Shown here one piece after another: positions 32,650 to 42,639 of a DNA stretch of 64,000 bases. The DNA is from Hymenopus coronatus (Eukaryota; Arthropoda; Insecta; Mantodea; Hymenopodidae): assembly GCA_030762935.1 (NCBI GenBank), contig CM060881.1, forward strand, positions 101,230,001-101,294,000, given 5' to 3'. A program made the translations under genes and the position numbers. The notes under the pieces are model-generated. The model searched no databases. It had not been told where the DNA came from and saw only the letters and a program-made list of their open reading frames with translations. Within the stretch, counting starts at the first letter, position 1; each line of letters opens with the position of its first letter.

Positions 32650-33065
32650 TTAATAGCCCATTTCAGAATAATACCCTATATGAAGCAGAAGTTTGGTGAA
32701 TGGCGGCGAGAATACGAAATAAAGTAAGAACTGTGCAATTGTATTATGTACAAAGATATCTACAGCTAGCACGAAAAAACAGAGTTCACAACAAAGACGT
32801 TTGGAGATGTACGAATGCATCTTATTCAATTATAAAAACCTCAGAAAACGGAGCATTATAGTGGTATGGACATGCAAACAAAATGGCCAATTTTTTTTAA
32901 AATTGCAGCCAATAGGAAGAGAGAATAAGGGAGCACTGCCCTGGGAAAATATATGGAGAGAGCTATGCAAGAGCAAAGTCTATGAAAGGGAGATTGGAAC
33001 AACAGAAGAATGTGAAGAAGAAAAACTATCAGGCAGTGCTAATGACTGCAGGAAGATGTAGATAA
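32650..33065 (+). pseudogene. LINE reverse-transcriptase protein, C-terminal remnant
   Basis: Plus-strand conceptual translation with breaks gives IRNKVRTVQLYYVQRYLQLA, then WYGHANKMANFF and a basic stretch ending ERLEQQKNVKKKN-like. The pattern (R/K)WYGH(V)xRM followed by proline/arginine-rich and RxxGxxxxxRxxW sequence is typical of the C-terminal end of non-LTR retrotransposon ORF2 proteins in arthropods. There is no RT domain upstream, so the copy is strongly 5'-truncated. A stop and frameshift break the reading. Assignment to a clade is not possible from this fragment. Confidence 0.5.
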
Positions 33066-34079
33066 TTAATAAGCAAGATAATGAAAATAAATATATGTAA
33101 TCATAGAATTATTATAATTATATTATTAGAGGATGTTAGCATAAGCTTAGTTCTAAGAGAGAAAATATAGCCGAAACTGTGTAAGAGTCATAAAAGAGAA
33201 ATCTCTAGCAAAGCTCTTGGGGACAATATTACTGGAAAGTTACTGAGCGTTAGCAGCGTAAGTTAAATAGTAGGATACTTTCTATTTGCTCATGAAAAGA
33301 GACGCTCCTGAGAGCGCGAAAGAAAGCCAATAAGAGCACAGCTTAGGCAGAAACAAGAGTGTTTGAATATATTTTACAGGGACGCAGTTCTCAACACAGG
33401 TGGTTTTCATTTAATGTGCAATACAGTTCGTTTAAGTGGAAGGGCATATTGTTGTTCTCCTGCAGTATTTCTGCATTACAGATTACTTTTGTAAGAAACC
33501 TGTGATACGAAATCTAAGTTTCTTGTGTAAGCAAACGCGTAATACAGTTTCAGCTATGATTGCATAGAAATATAACGTGTACATAAATTATGAAATCTCT
33601 TGTTAAGAGTTTAAATAAATGTCTTAAAGTAAAAGTTACAAATCTGCTGTCTCTACAATATTCCTTTTAACGTTCACGCTCTGTTAAGAGATATTTATTT
33701 GCTCAACCTAGGACGGCAACTAGCCGGCGCAAACATGAATAATTTATAAAAATCATAATTGACAATATAAAAAAATAATCAGAGATAACGAGAAGTATGG
33801 GGAACTCCGCAACGGCGAGCTTTAAATAGGGAATCTGCCGCAGGAGAAGAAAAATTAATATACTTCACATACATGGGGATCAGATAATATGGCTAAATGA
33901 GAAAGTGTAAATCGAAAAAAATGTATAATTGAATTAAACATTAATGGAGAAGGTTCGGTGCCTAAAATTGGTATAAACTGTAAAAAACAGAGAATATCAA
34001 TAACGAATAAGTGAGGCACAAATACGATAAGTTTATTTTACTTCTATTTCAAAACTCTTACATTGCAGGAAAAAAAATA
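33066..34079. other. anonymous AT-rich DNA
   Basis: About 1 kb without a recognised gene or repeat. Confidence 0.45.
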
Positions 34080-34924
34080 TAATGTGTTCTATTCACATGT
34101 CTTTCTCTATAGCTCTGCAACAAATTATTGTTAAAAAGCTTATGCTTCTATTTACTTCATGCTAATTGAGAAAAAATAGCACAAATAGTCTTATTACTTG
34201 TTTCCTTGCAAGTAGAAGGGAAATACGGGAGCACCATAGGTTAAAACGATATTCAAAAGCTGGTTGCTATGTGACTGAAGCTCTTTTGTTTGTATGGACA
34301 GGAGTTGACAAATTTATGTGTGAGAAAAGCATAAGTTAAAGGTGAAATCAAAAACAAGGAATGTCTCAAAAATGATCAACCCCACGAGAAAAATATGTAT
34401 AACATAAATCGTGTGTTTTAAGGTGCTCTATATTTTTTGTGTGGTAGGTTTTGTCTATCTTTTACAGTTTAGCAGTTATGCAAAATTCCGTAAACTTCAT
34501 CCAGAATAAAGCACTCTTCAGAGGCTATTCCCAGAAAATTCAAGATATACATTTTATTTGTCCAATAAATATCTTAGTATAGAATATTTTAATCAAAATC
34601 ATTAGAGCAGTTTTTGAAAAAAAAATTGTGAAGGATAGTTTGGGATGGGGGGATTTTTCTCAAGGTCTTCTTGTCGCATCCCTGGAAGATACTAAACTTA
34701 AATACCAAGTTTGGTTTTTTACCGATTTTTCGTTTTTGAGTTATCGTGTTCACAGACACACGGACACACACACACACTCACGAACCTTTTTCTGAAAATG
34801 CTTTTTTGGATACAGGAGACCCTAAAACATATATTTCCGTTGAAATCTCGGTATCGAAATTTTTGGTGGCGTGCAATACCTTCTCTATACACTCTGTACA
34901 TAGTGCGTATAGAGGAAGTAAAAA
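34080..34924 (+). mobile_element. F1 copy, near-complete
   Basis: From AATGTGTTCTATTCACATG to AGAGGAAGTAAAA. The microsatellite (34752-34780) is a short CACA run, and the palindrome CACTCTGTACATAGTG has one mismatch. It is followed within a few bases by SINE-D. Confidence 0.7.
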
Positions 34925-34933
34925 TTGCTGAGC

Positions 34934-34940
<7 letters not shown>

Positions 34941-34964
<24 letters not shown>

Positions 34965-35239
34965 TTTTATTGTTTCATTTATATAGCCCCCTTTAGCATC
35001 TAAGGTCATATATCGGGGGCTTTGCATTAGAAACAACATGTTCTCTGTAGTTTCTAAACGTTGGGTTTAAATCGATTTTATTTTCCTCAAACACGCACAC
35101 ATTCACTCTCACATACATACTTCCAAACTCTGTGGGAGATAGGGAATAATTCTGGTTAAAGGAAAATTCCCCGCCCCAGCCGGGATTCGAACCTCCGGAT
35201 GAGAAGTCAGCTCGCTGACCACTTGACCACGAAGACAGT
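34941..35239 (-). mobile_element. SINE-D, complete with 13-bp TSD and AAT tail
   Basis: CTGAGCTATTATT occurs at 34928-34940 and again at 35240-35252. Between them, read on the minus strand, is a tRNA-like head (TCGTGGTCAAGTGGTCAGCG with B box GGAGGTTCGAATCCCGG), a body with CCAGAATTATTCCCTATCTCCC and CCCCCGATATATGACC, and a 3' tail of AAT repeats. On the plus strand the tail appears as (ATT)n at 34941-34964. The tail is thus a microsatellite and not a plain poly(A). Confidence 0.85.
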
Positions 35240-35252
35240 CTGAGCTATTATT

Positions 35253-35875
35253 GTTGGTTAATTTGTTATAGTTATTTAGCGCTTGCTAGCTAAAACATAA
35301 AATTGTCATTAAGAGTATCTTCCGAATGCTAAAAGCTACATAAAGTTGCCGAAACCCCTGAATCAATTTGCGATATGATTTCTAGCTTCTAGTAGATAAG
35401 CTCATCTCTCTAGTCAACCTACTGTGTCGGGTATGTGTGGAATATAACTGTCGGAAACGCAATTACATGACGGGATTCGACATTGAGAAGCCAACTATAA
35501 AGCCGTCATAAGCAGAAACTGTCTATAAACTATTATATTGCACGAGGAAGCGGTTACAACACTACAGGAGCAGTAGTTAAACCTGTTAACAAAGGCTCTT
35601 CTACCCTATTTGTTTCAGATTCATTGTGTATAGCAGGTCGGTGAGGGAAGTGTGATATTGCATTAAAACAGACGAATTGAAATTAATTTTGAGGAAGAAG
35701 GCGAAAGTTCTGCACGAAACAGAGTAATATCTAAAAATTAATAAAAATATATTCTTTGTTCAAATAAAATTTCTCACCCAGCTGTGTTACAACAATTTAT
35801 AAACAACTATATAATGCTAAAGCACTTAATATTTCTCAAAAATACGTATTTTAATCTCAGATAGAATTTTTTTGA
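35253..35875. other. unassigned DNA
   Basis: No recognised gene or repeat in about 620 bp. Confidence 0.4.
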
Positions 35876-36752
35876 CAGTTTTTTACTTTCTCTACACGCA
35901 CTATGTACATAGTGTGTAGGGAAAGTATTGCGCTCCACCAAAAAATTCGATACCGAGATTTCACCGGAAATATATGTTTTAGGGTCCCCTGTATCCAAAA
36001 AAAGTATTTTCAGAAAAAGGTCCGTGTGTGTCCGTGTGACTTTGAACACGATAACTCAAAAACGAAAAGTCTCTAAAATACCAAACTTGGTATTTAAATT
36101 TAGTATATTCCAGGGATGCAACACGAAGATTTTGAGAAAAATCCCCCAACCCCAAACTACCATTTACATGGAACTTTTTTCGAAAATTTTGATTTTCTAA
36201 AAAAGGGCTCTAACGATTTTGATTAAAATATCGTATATTTCAGATATTTATCTGACAAATAAAATGTATATTTTGAATTTTCTGGGAATAGCCTCTGAAT
36301 ACTACTTTATTCTGGGTCAATTTTACGGAATTTTGCATAACTGCTAAACTGTAAGAAATTGATATAAACTTACCACACAACAAATGTAGAGCACTTTAAA
36401 ACACACAATTTATGTTATATACATTTTTTTCGTGGAGTTGATTTTTTTGAGATATTCCTTGTTTTTGGTTTCAGCTATAAAAAACTTATACTTTTCTCAT
36501 ACATGACTTAGTGAACTCGTGTCCATACAAACAAAGGAACTTCATTCACATAGCAACCAGCTTTTGACTATCACTTTAACCTATGGTACTCCTTTATTTC
36601 GCTTATACTTACAAGGAAGCAAATAATAAGACTATTTCTGCTAAATTTTTCTGATAAGCGTGAAGTAAATAGAAGTATACGCTATTTAAGAATAACTTGT
36701 TGCAGGGATATAGAGAAAGTCATGTGAATGGTACACATCAGATTTTTCACCT
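35876..36752 (-). mobile_element. F1 copy, near-complete
   Basis: F1-minus orientation, 877 bp, from TTTTTTACTTTCTCTACACG to CACATCAGATTTTT. Exact palindrome CACTATGTACATAGTG near its 3' end. It faces the copy at 34080 so that their 3' ends point at each other across SINE-D. Confidence 0.75.
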
Positions 36753-36967
36753 TTGATCCCAAGCTGGACGGAGATGAATCGTTTTGTCAAAACTTTCCTT
36801 AAATTTTATCAATAATTATTCGTAAGCAAATACCATTTGGAATTCTTTAACAATTCTTTAATTCTTATTCTGTCATCAATTTATTTTGCGCATCGTTGAA
36901 AATATTCGTGAATGGAGACTTAAGGAATGAAGTGTTAGATGGATGCATTTTCTAGAGAATATACAAA
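36753..36967. other. short spacer
   Basis: No recognised feature. Confidence 0.35.
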
Positions 36968-37944
36968 GCGGTCCGAAAGTTCCTCACCACATATATGATT
37001 TTATGTTTTTTGTCTTCGCCACACGTTTTGTTGTGTGGTCGTGAAAGTTATTCACAGTGTTATGTTAGTAAGGAATTTAATCGTCGTCAACCTGAACGCC
37101 AAACAATCACACACAGCACTATGGGAGGATAAAGACCACAAAAGGATGAAACGATACAAGAAACGGCGATAGCCAAAGAGTGCGCCAGTTCAAAGAAGTC
37201 AATTGGGCAAACCAGTAAGGATCTGAATGTTCCTCGGTCCACCGTCCACGATATCCTGAAGCAAGGCAAAATTTCACCATTGCAAGCTGCCACTGTGACT
37301 ACATTAATTATTATTAGAAGACGATCCTGTTCGTAGTATGCAAATATTTGGATGATTCTTGGTGAGGACTGAAGAGCTAGTAGAATTTCTATCCACCGTG
37401 ATGTTCGAATTTTTATCCGAAAGGTAAAGTCAACAAATGAAATCTGGGCTACTGAAGTAAGGAGAACCCACAATGGTACAGAAGTGTTCTGATCGTGTAG
37501 CCCTGTGGCGTGGCGTCTGGAACACTCATATTACCGACTCATATTTTTTCGAGTAAATGTGGAAGATCTGTTTATACTAGGACATTGACTGATGCTGAAG
37601 TTGGAATTGTTTAGAGAATATCCCACATGGTTCATGTAGAGCGGTGTCCCTCCACACTACACCTCGGTTGTGCGACGCTGGTTGGTTGAACCATTTCATC
37701 AACTGGATTGTGCGCAGAGGAACTGTTGAATGGGCTACGCGTTCGTCGGATTTGAATCCAATGGACTTCTAATTCTGTATATCTGAAGTCTCGGATGTAG
37801 AGTGTAAAGCGATGTGGCGCTTACGTGCCAGGATTGAGGAAGAATGTCGTGCCATAGACCAAAGTGTTGACCACGTGCGCTCAACAACATTTCACCTAGT
37901 CTTCTCAGGAATTTTACAGAGGAATTAACAGGTGGCCCAACTGC
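36968..37944 (+). mobile_element. IS630/Tc1-like transposase remnant
   Basis: The plus strand carries, in broken frames, IGQTSKDLNVPRSTVHDILK at 37202-37260 (helix-turn-helix of an IS630/Tc1-superfamily transposase) and PPHYTSVVRRWL near 37650-37690. It then has WIVRRGTVEWATRSSDLNPMDF-type sequence near 37705-37770 (third acidic residue region) and a C-terminal RIEEECRAIDQSVDHVR. The residue before GVPPHYT, where the family has the second Asp, reads Ser, and stops and frameshifts are numerous, so it is inactive. The 128-codon minus frame at 37087-37473 is a shadow. The right end joins directly to an F1 fragment; inverted ends could not be defined. Confidence 0.7.
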
Positions 37945-37945
37945 C

Positions 37946-38441
37946 ATCTTACGGTTTACCAGCTATATTAAATTCAACAGAATTCGTGCTGAATAAAGAG
38001 GTCTTCAAAGTCAATTTCAAGAAAATTGAAGATATACATTTTATTTGACTTATCAACATTTTTGATATACTCTATTTTAATCAAAATCGTTAGAGCCATT
38101 TTTGAGAAAATAAATATTTTAGATTTTTTTCCATGTATAGGGTGAATAATGGTGTTTTTTTGTTGTTTTTATTTGAGAGAATCTTCGTGCCGCAGCCTTG
38201 AAGGATACTAAAGTTAAATATCAAGTTTGGTATTTTACCGACTTCTCGTTTTTGAGTTATCGTGTTCACGGACACACGAACCCATGGGCCCACACATACA
38301 CAGTCCTTTTTCTAAAAATGTTTTTTTTTTAATACAAGAGACTTTAAAACGTGTATTTCCGTGAAATATTGCCATCGAATTTTTGAATGGAGTGCATACC
38401 GTCTCTACCTATACAATAGTACGGTATTAGAGCAAGTAAAA
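37946..38441 (+). mobile_element. F1 copy, 5'-truncated
   Basis: Starts at the TCTTACGGTTTACCAG block and keeps AATCGTTAGAGCC and the CACACGAACCC border of the microsatellite. It ends TATTAGAGCAAGTAAAAA. Confidence 0.6.
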
Positions 38442-38922
38442 AGTAAGTGTACCTGGAGAATAGAACAAAATAATGAATTATATAATCTAATCTAACAAAA
38501 TTAATATTTTAGATTGAAATTTAAATTTCAGGATAGCTTGCTGACGGAAGTAGAATGACTGAAGAAATATTTAATAAACAGAATATACAAATGGAAACTA
38601 ACAACTTCAGGAATATTAGCCCGACCTAAAATTCGATGCATACACTACTGAAATGAATAGAAATCATAAGAAAACTGTGATATACTCCAAGACAAACGGA
38701 AATGAAAAAAAAATATGTTGAAAAGGTCAAAACATCACAAAAAGAAGTTGTAGTATATTAGGAGGAAGAAACAAAAGCAACCCATCGTTCTCCAGTAAAC
38801 AATAAACTCTTCCAGGCAATTTCACCTAGGTACAGTGTCCAAAACAAGCACAATGGTGTATGTGTGTTCTTCATGCAAATACGTGTATGGCAATTGTAAT
38901 TAATAGTTAGAGGGTATTATTG

Positions 38923-38967
<45 letters not shown>

Positions 38968-39388
38968 GGTATTATTGTTGTTGTTCGTATTATTATTAGG
39001 CATATTCCTGTCCTCTACATACCAATATTAATAATTATTTCACGATTTCATATAAGTTTTTGATTAAATTCATAAGGCAATTTAATAAATCTATTTATTA
39101 AATGTTAAAAATGCTTTATTGGTAATGAAATGTTTGGTATTATACATGTATATAATAATTTAAATGACTGGGGGTTGTGTGTCGGCCAACAACCCGCTCA
39201 TGTAAAAGTTGAGTGACGAGAGCAGTTCAGTTGTCGCTCAGCAGATCTGTTTTAAATCATTTCGACGGATCATTAGTTGCGTTTGTTCTTGGTGTGCGAC
39301 AACAGTGTTTCAAGTGTACCGCCTGAATATTGTCCAAATGATAATTAAGGTTGTTTAAGATTAGTTGCTGTTTTCATTTGTTATGAAG
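38442..39388. other. anonymous DNA with (ATT)n
   Basis: No gene recognised. (ATT)n at 38922-38968. The stretch 39175-39320 is less AT-rich (e.g. GCAGTTCAGTTGTCGCTCAG) and not matched elsewhere in the window. Confidence 0.4.
38922..38968. repeat. (ATT)n microsatellite
   Basis: About 45 bp of uninterrupted TAT/ATT units followed by GTT variants. Confidence 0.85.
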
Positions 39389-39445
39389 AGCCCGCCTCAC
39401 ATTTAAGAGGTCACGAGTTCGAATCTCGCTTAGAGTAAGTTATCC
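39389..39445 (+). mobile_element. SINE-C head fragment
   Basis: GAGCCCGCCT, then GGTCACGAGTTCGAATCTCGCTTAG with an intact B box, followed by AGTAAGTTA. It matches 29465-29555 with an internal gap that removes the A box. Confidence 0.6.
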
Positions 39446-39513
39446 AGTTGCTTAATGAACCAGAAACAATTAATTGGTTAAAGATTCCACAACCTCTCGA
39501 ATGCCAGTCATTG

Positions 39514-39744
39514 CCGGTCCCCATGGCCGCGCTCGCCAAAGCGTCTCGCTTTGGTGTTTCGCAGCGCAGGGGATCGAGGGTTCGAGTCCCGCCTTGGGCA
39601 TGGGTGTTATATGTTTGTGTAAAAAGTAAAACAGAAATTCAGTTATCATACAGTAATCAAAGTAAACAAATTAGGTAAATAAAAAGTAGGGTATACAGCG
39701 CCAGAGTCCTGATCAGACTTCGGAACTGTATTTAAAAAAAAAAA
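39514..39744 (+). mobile_element. SINE-A, full-length copy
   Basis: The head CCGGTCCCCATGGCCGCG has a B box in GAGGGTTCGAGTCCCGCC. The body is GCATGGGTGTTATATGTTTG and the tail is CTTCGGAACTGTATTTAAAA. The head layout (A box, then an extended GC-rich arm before the B box) resembles class-II tRNAs such as Leu or Ser. Length about 230 bp with a 12-A tail. A convincing target-site duplication is not visible (only AGTCA is shared). Confidence 0.75.
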
Positions 39745-39877
39745 GTCACAGACGAAACGCCTGAGTCACATGGTTCGGTAAAGTATTAGGTACTGTTTCA
39801 TCATGTGTACATATACCGTTTCAAAACTGCAGCATATTTATTGCTACAGTTAATTGGAAACGTTTTTCGAAAATCTA
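39745..39877. other. short spacer
   Basis: No recognised feature. Confidence 0.35.
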
Positions 39878-40200
39878 CGTGTTCCATTCACATGACTTTG
39901 TCTACAAACCATTGTTGCAAAAGAGTATTCTTTTACTTCCACCTGGTAATCGAGATAAACTGTAGCAAAATTATTGTATTGGTTTCTTCTAAGTTGAAGG
40001 GAAATAAGATAATACACTAGGCTAACGTGACTATCTTTTTGTTTTAAAAAGCCGGTCTCTATGTGAAACAATTGGAATTCCATTTAGTTTGCAGGGTACA
40101 GGAGTAAACAAAGAAGAAATGAAACCAAAGATAACCTCTCGTTTAAGAAAAGTTTAAGTACTTAAAGTTGATACCAATAATAAGGTTATCCTTATATTTT
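39878..40200 (+). mobile_element. F1 copy, 3'-truncated
   Basis: Begins GTGTTCCATTCACATGACTTTGTCTAC and breaks off near AATAAGGTTATCC. A short piece of the opposite orientation (TTTTTGTAGAGTTTATCGTTTCCGAGA) lies at 40397-40425, beyond an AT palindrome. Confidence 0.55.
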
Positions 40201-40317
40201 AGGAGATTCAGATAATGTCACACCTGCAAACTCCTTAGTAACTCCAGGAGATGATCAAATTTATAATGTTATTGTAATTGATCACACCTTCATTATAGTT
40301 TTCTTTATAGTTATACC

Positions 40318-40371
40318 TATTATATATTATATATATATTATATATATATATAATTATATATATATAATAGC
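40318..40371. repeat. AT-rich palindrome
   Basis: CTATTATATATTATATAT at the left is mirrored by ATATATATATAATAG at the right, around a TATA core. It can form a long AT cruciform and is also a (TA)n-type microsatellite. Confidence 0.7.
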
Positions 40372-40454
40372 AATTTACTTAAAGAAGCAATTTACTTTTT
40401 TGTAGAGTTTATCGTTTCCGAGAATCAATTACCAAATCCTCCAATTATAACAGG

Positions 40455-41133
40455 TAACCATGTGGCTCAGGTGTTTCGTCTGTGCTGGTACTCGAGATGT
40501 TGTGGAATCTCTAACCCATTAGTTTTTTCCGGTTCATTAGGCAAATGCTGGGGAGGTTGCTTCATTTCCCGAACTTCTTGTCCCTTCATTTCATCTCCAT
40601 TTCATCTAACGTTCTCTTTTAGGGCTGTAAGTGTCGGTGTGGCGCCCTTCTATGGTGGCGACTCCGCCACCACATACATATAAAAATAAAATAAAGATCT
40701 GTATGAAAACCATGATATCTAGTTTCTAAACCCAGGGTTCATATGCCAGATTTCTAAAATTTTATGTATGTTCATATGACATACATTTATTGTTTATAGA
40801 TTATTTATAAGTTAAAATATAAGTATCAGATAAAAATAATAAAAATAATAGATTAAAATAACATACATACATGCGTAACAAAAACTAATAAAAATAATTA
40901 GAATAAAATAATAAAAATATTTTAACATTTGGCAATGGAAATACAGCTCTTGGCGGTGGGATGACGATGGAAATCGTCTATATACCCTGGGAGTTCGGTT
41001 AGAACTTTGGCGTTGGCTACTAGCGCTCGAGATAAAGGACTTTGTAATGGCTCTTCCTTCGCCGTCCGGTTTCAGCCGCCCGTTATATTACCTTTATCTC
41101 ATTCTATCCTCTTGAGGTTTAACATACAATAAG
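40455..41133 (+). mobile_element. SINE-E interrupted by AT-rich insert
   Basis: The left part (40455-40672) has a head with CATGTGGCTCAGGTGTTTCG (A-box-like), then GTTCATTAGGCAAATGCTGGGG and GGGCTGTAAGTGTCGG. The right part (40925-41133) resumes with GGAAATACAGCTCTTGGCGG and ends TTTCAGCCGCCCGTTA. The 250 bp between them (40673-40924) are very AT-rich with repeated AATAAAAATAAT and ACATACAT motifs, absent from the uninterrupted copies. Confidence 0.65.
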
Positions 41134-41894
41134 GTAATAGCTGCAGTGTAAAATCTCATCCGTTATCACATATACACAACCAAACGTTTAATTGCTCATG
41201 TTTCGTCATTAAACACAATACTTAAATGTTTTGATTCTGGAGCGATCTGTTTCCTGCAGGAGCTTTATAATTTTTCCAAACATATTTACTTGTGAAATTT
41301 GATCCAGATTTTTAAACTTCGAAGCTTAAAGTAACGCGAAGTGTGCATAAACCACAGAAGCTGGAAAAAGGGATGAATCACAAAGGATCAATAGCCAATA
41401 AATAGAGCGGCCCCCGCGTAACGGTGATGTAGGATTAGTGGACGTATTTTATCGTCAACATCAAATGGACCACCAACATTTGCGGTTGTTTCATATTTCG
41501 GTATTTATGGCCTAGTCCATAAAGTTGGCTTCTTTCTTTTCACAACAATATTGGTTTTCATTTTGGCAGTTCTAACAATTACCCAAGATAATAAGTATGC
41601 AATCGATTCTTCCCTCCTTCCTTTCTGTCTATCTCTCTCTCTCCTACTTTTTCTTCCTTCCTTTATTTGTCTTTCTTCCTTCCGTTCTGTTTCTTTATTT
41701 CCAACATTTTCTTTCGTTCTTTCTCTGTTTACTCGGTAGGTCACATGCCCCAAAACTTACGCCAGCGCTTGGAGGCAGACGTCCGTTGAGAAGAGGCTCT
41801 GGATCAGAGAGAAGCCAGAGGATGGTTGATCAGCCCGTGCCTGGTATAACTGTGGAAGTGCAAGATAGAAAATATCGGTGAAATGAATAGGAAA
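41134..41894. other. unassigned DNA with pyrimidine-rich tract
   Basis: A C/T-rich tract at 41605-41735 (CTTCCTTCC-type) produces open frames on both strands without motifs. Nothing else recognised. Confidence 0.4.
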
Positions 41895-42010
41895 CATGAC
41901 TATGGAACAATTGGTGGAATGAAAGCCGGGGAAACGGAAAACCCAAAGAAAATCTGCCCAGACACCACTTTATCTACAATAATCTCATATACTGTCCCGT
42001 GGGAGCAACC
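41895..42010 (-). mobile_element. SINE-B fragment
   Basis: The plus-strand text GAAAGCCGGGGAAACGGAAAA and CACTTTATCTACAATAATC is the inverted, diverged SINE-B body. Confidence 0.45.
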
Positions 42011-42639
42011 AAATCAAAAATTAAAAATCGGTATTAGATAATTACTATGTCTTCATGTGATACATCTAAATCGGTGACGCGGGATGTCGTTCAAGACCTC
42101 ACACCGCGCATAGCCTGCATATCCTCAATGAAAGAGGGATTTTCTAGCATCATCCGGAAGCTTCAGGAGGCCATCACCGTACTAAACAGTCACCACTATG
42201 CAGCGAACCACCACCACTGATATTTCTACAAAGATAATATGTCAGCTCCTCTGCAGGTCCTGGTCCGGACCGGGGAATATCACACCACGTCGTTATTGGC
42301 GACGTCACTCTCATACCAAGGGAAGTCACATCGGCGACTGGGGCCACATATTCGCAGGAATTACACGACACCGGAGTATTGGACGCGACGCCGCCAGGGC
42401 TACAAACCCTTCAGCAACACAAGTAGGATACCACGAACCCACCTATCCTAAACTGCTTCCTCTGATTTCTCTAGGGTGCGGTCAGGACATCCTGTGTCGG
42501 CTGTGGTCTAGACACGCCTGCTCCGCTACACGGTACGCCAGCGTGAATTTTCATTGGATTAACGCAGGTGCTCTGTGGGACTGCATCATCTTTCCATGGA
42601 CATCCTACACAAATATCTTTCCTATTCCTCAGTTTCCGG
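42011..42639. other. unassigned coding-like stretch
   Basis: Two overlapping plus-strand frames (42198-42653 and 42239-42451) and an upstream stretch with SVTRDVVQDLTPRIACISSM are open in moderately GC-rich DNA. I recognise no domain. It may be a fragment of a retroelement ORF1 or of a gene; the frames are interrupted. Confidence 0.3.

Noticed and set aside
37087..37473. 128-codon minus-strand frame
   Set aside because: It is antisense to recognisable transposase helix-turn-helix sequence on the plus strand.
41551..41881. Hydrophobic open frames suggesting a membrane protein
   Set aside because: They arise from a CTTCC/CTTTCT pyrimidine tract, and two frames plus the opposite strand are open at once.
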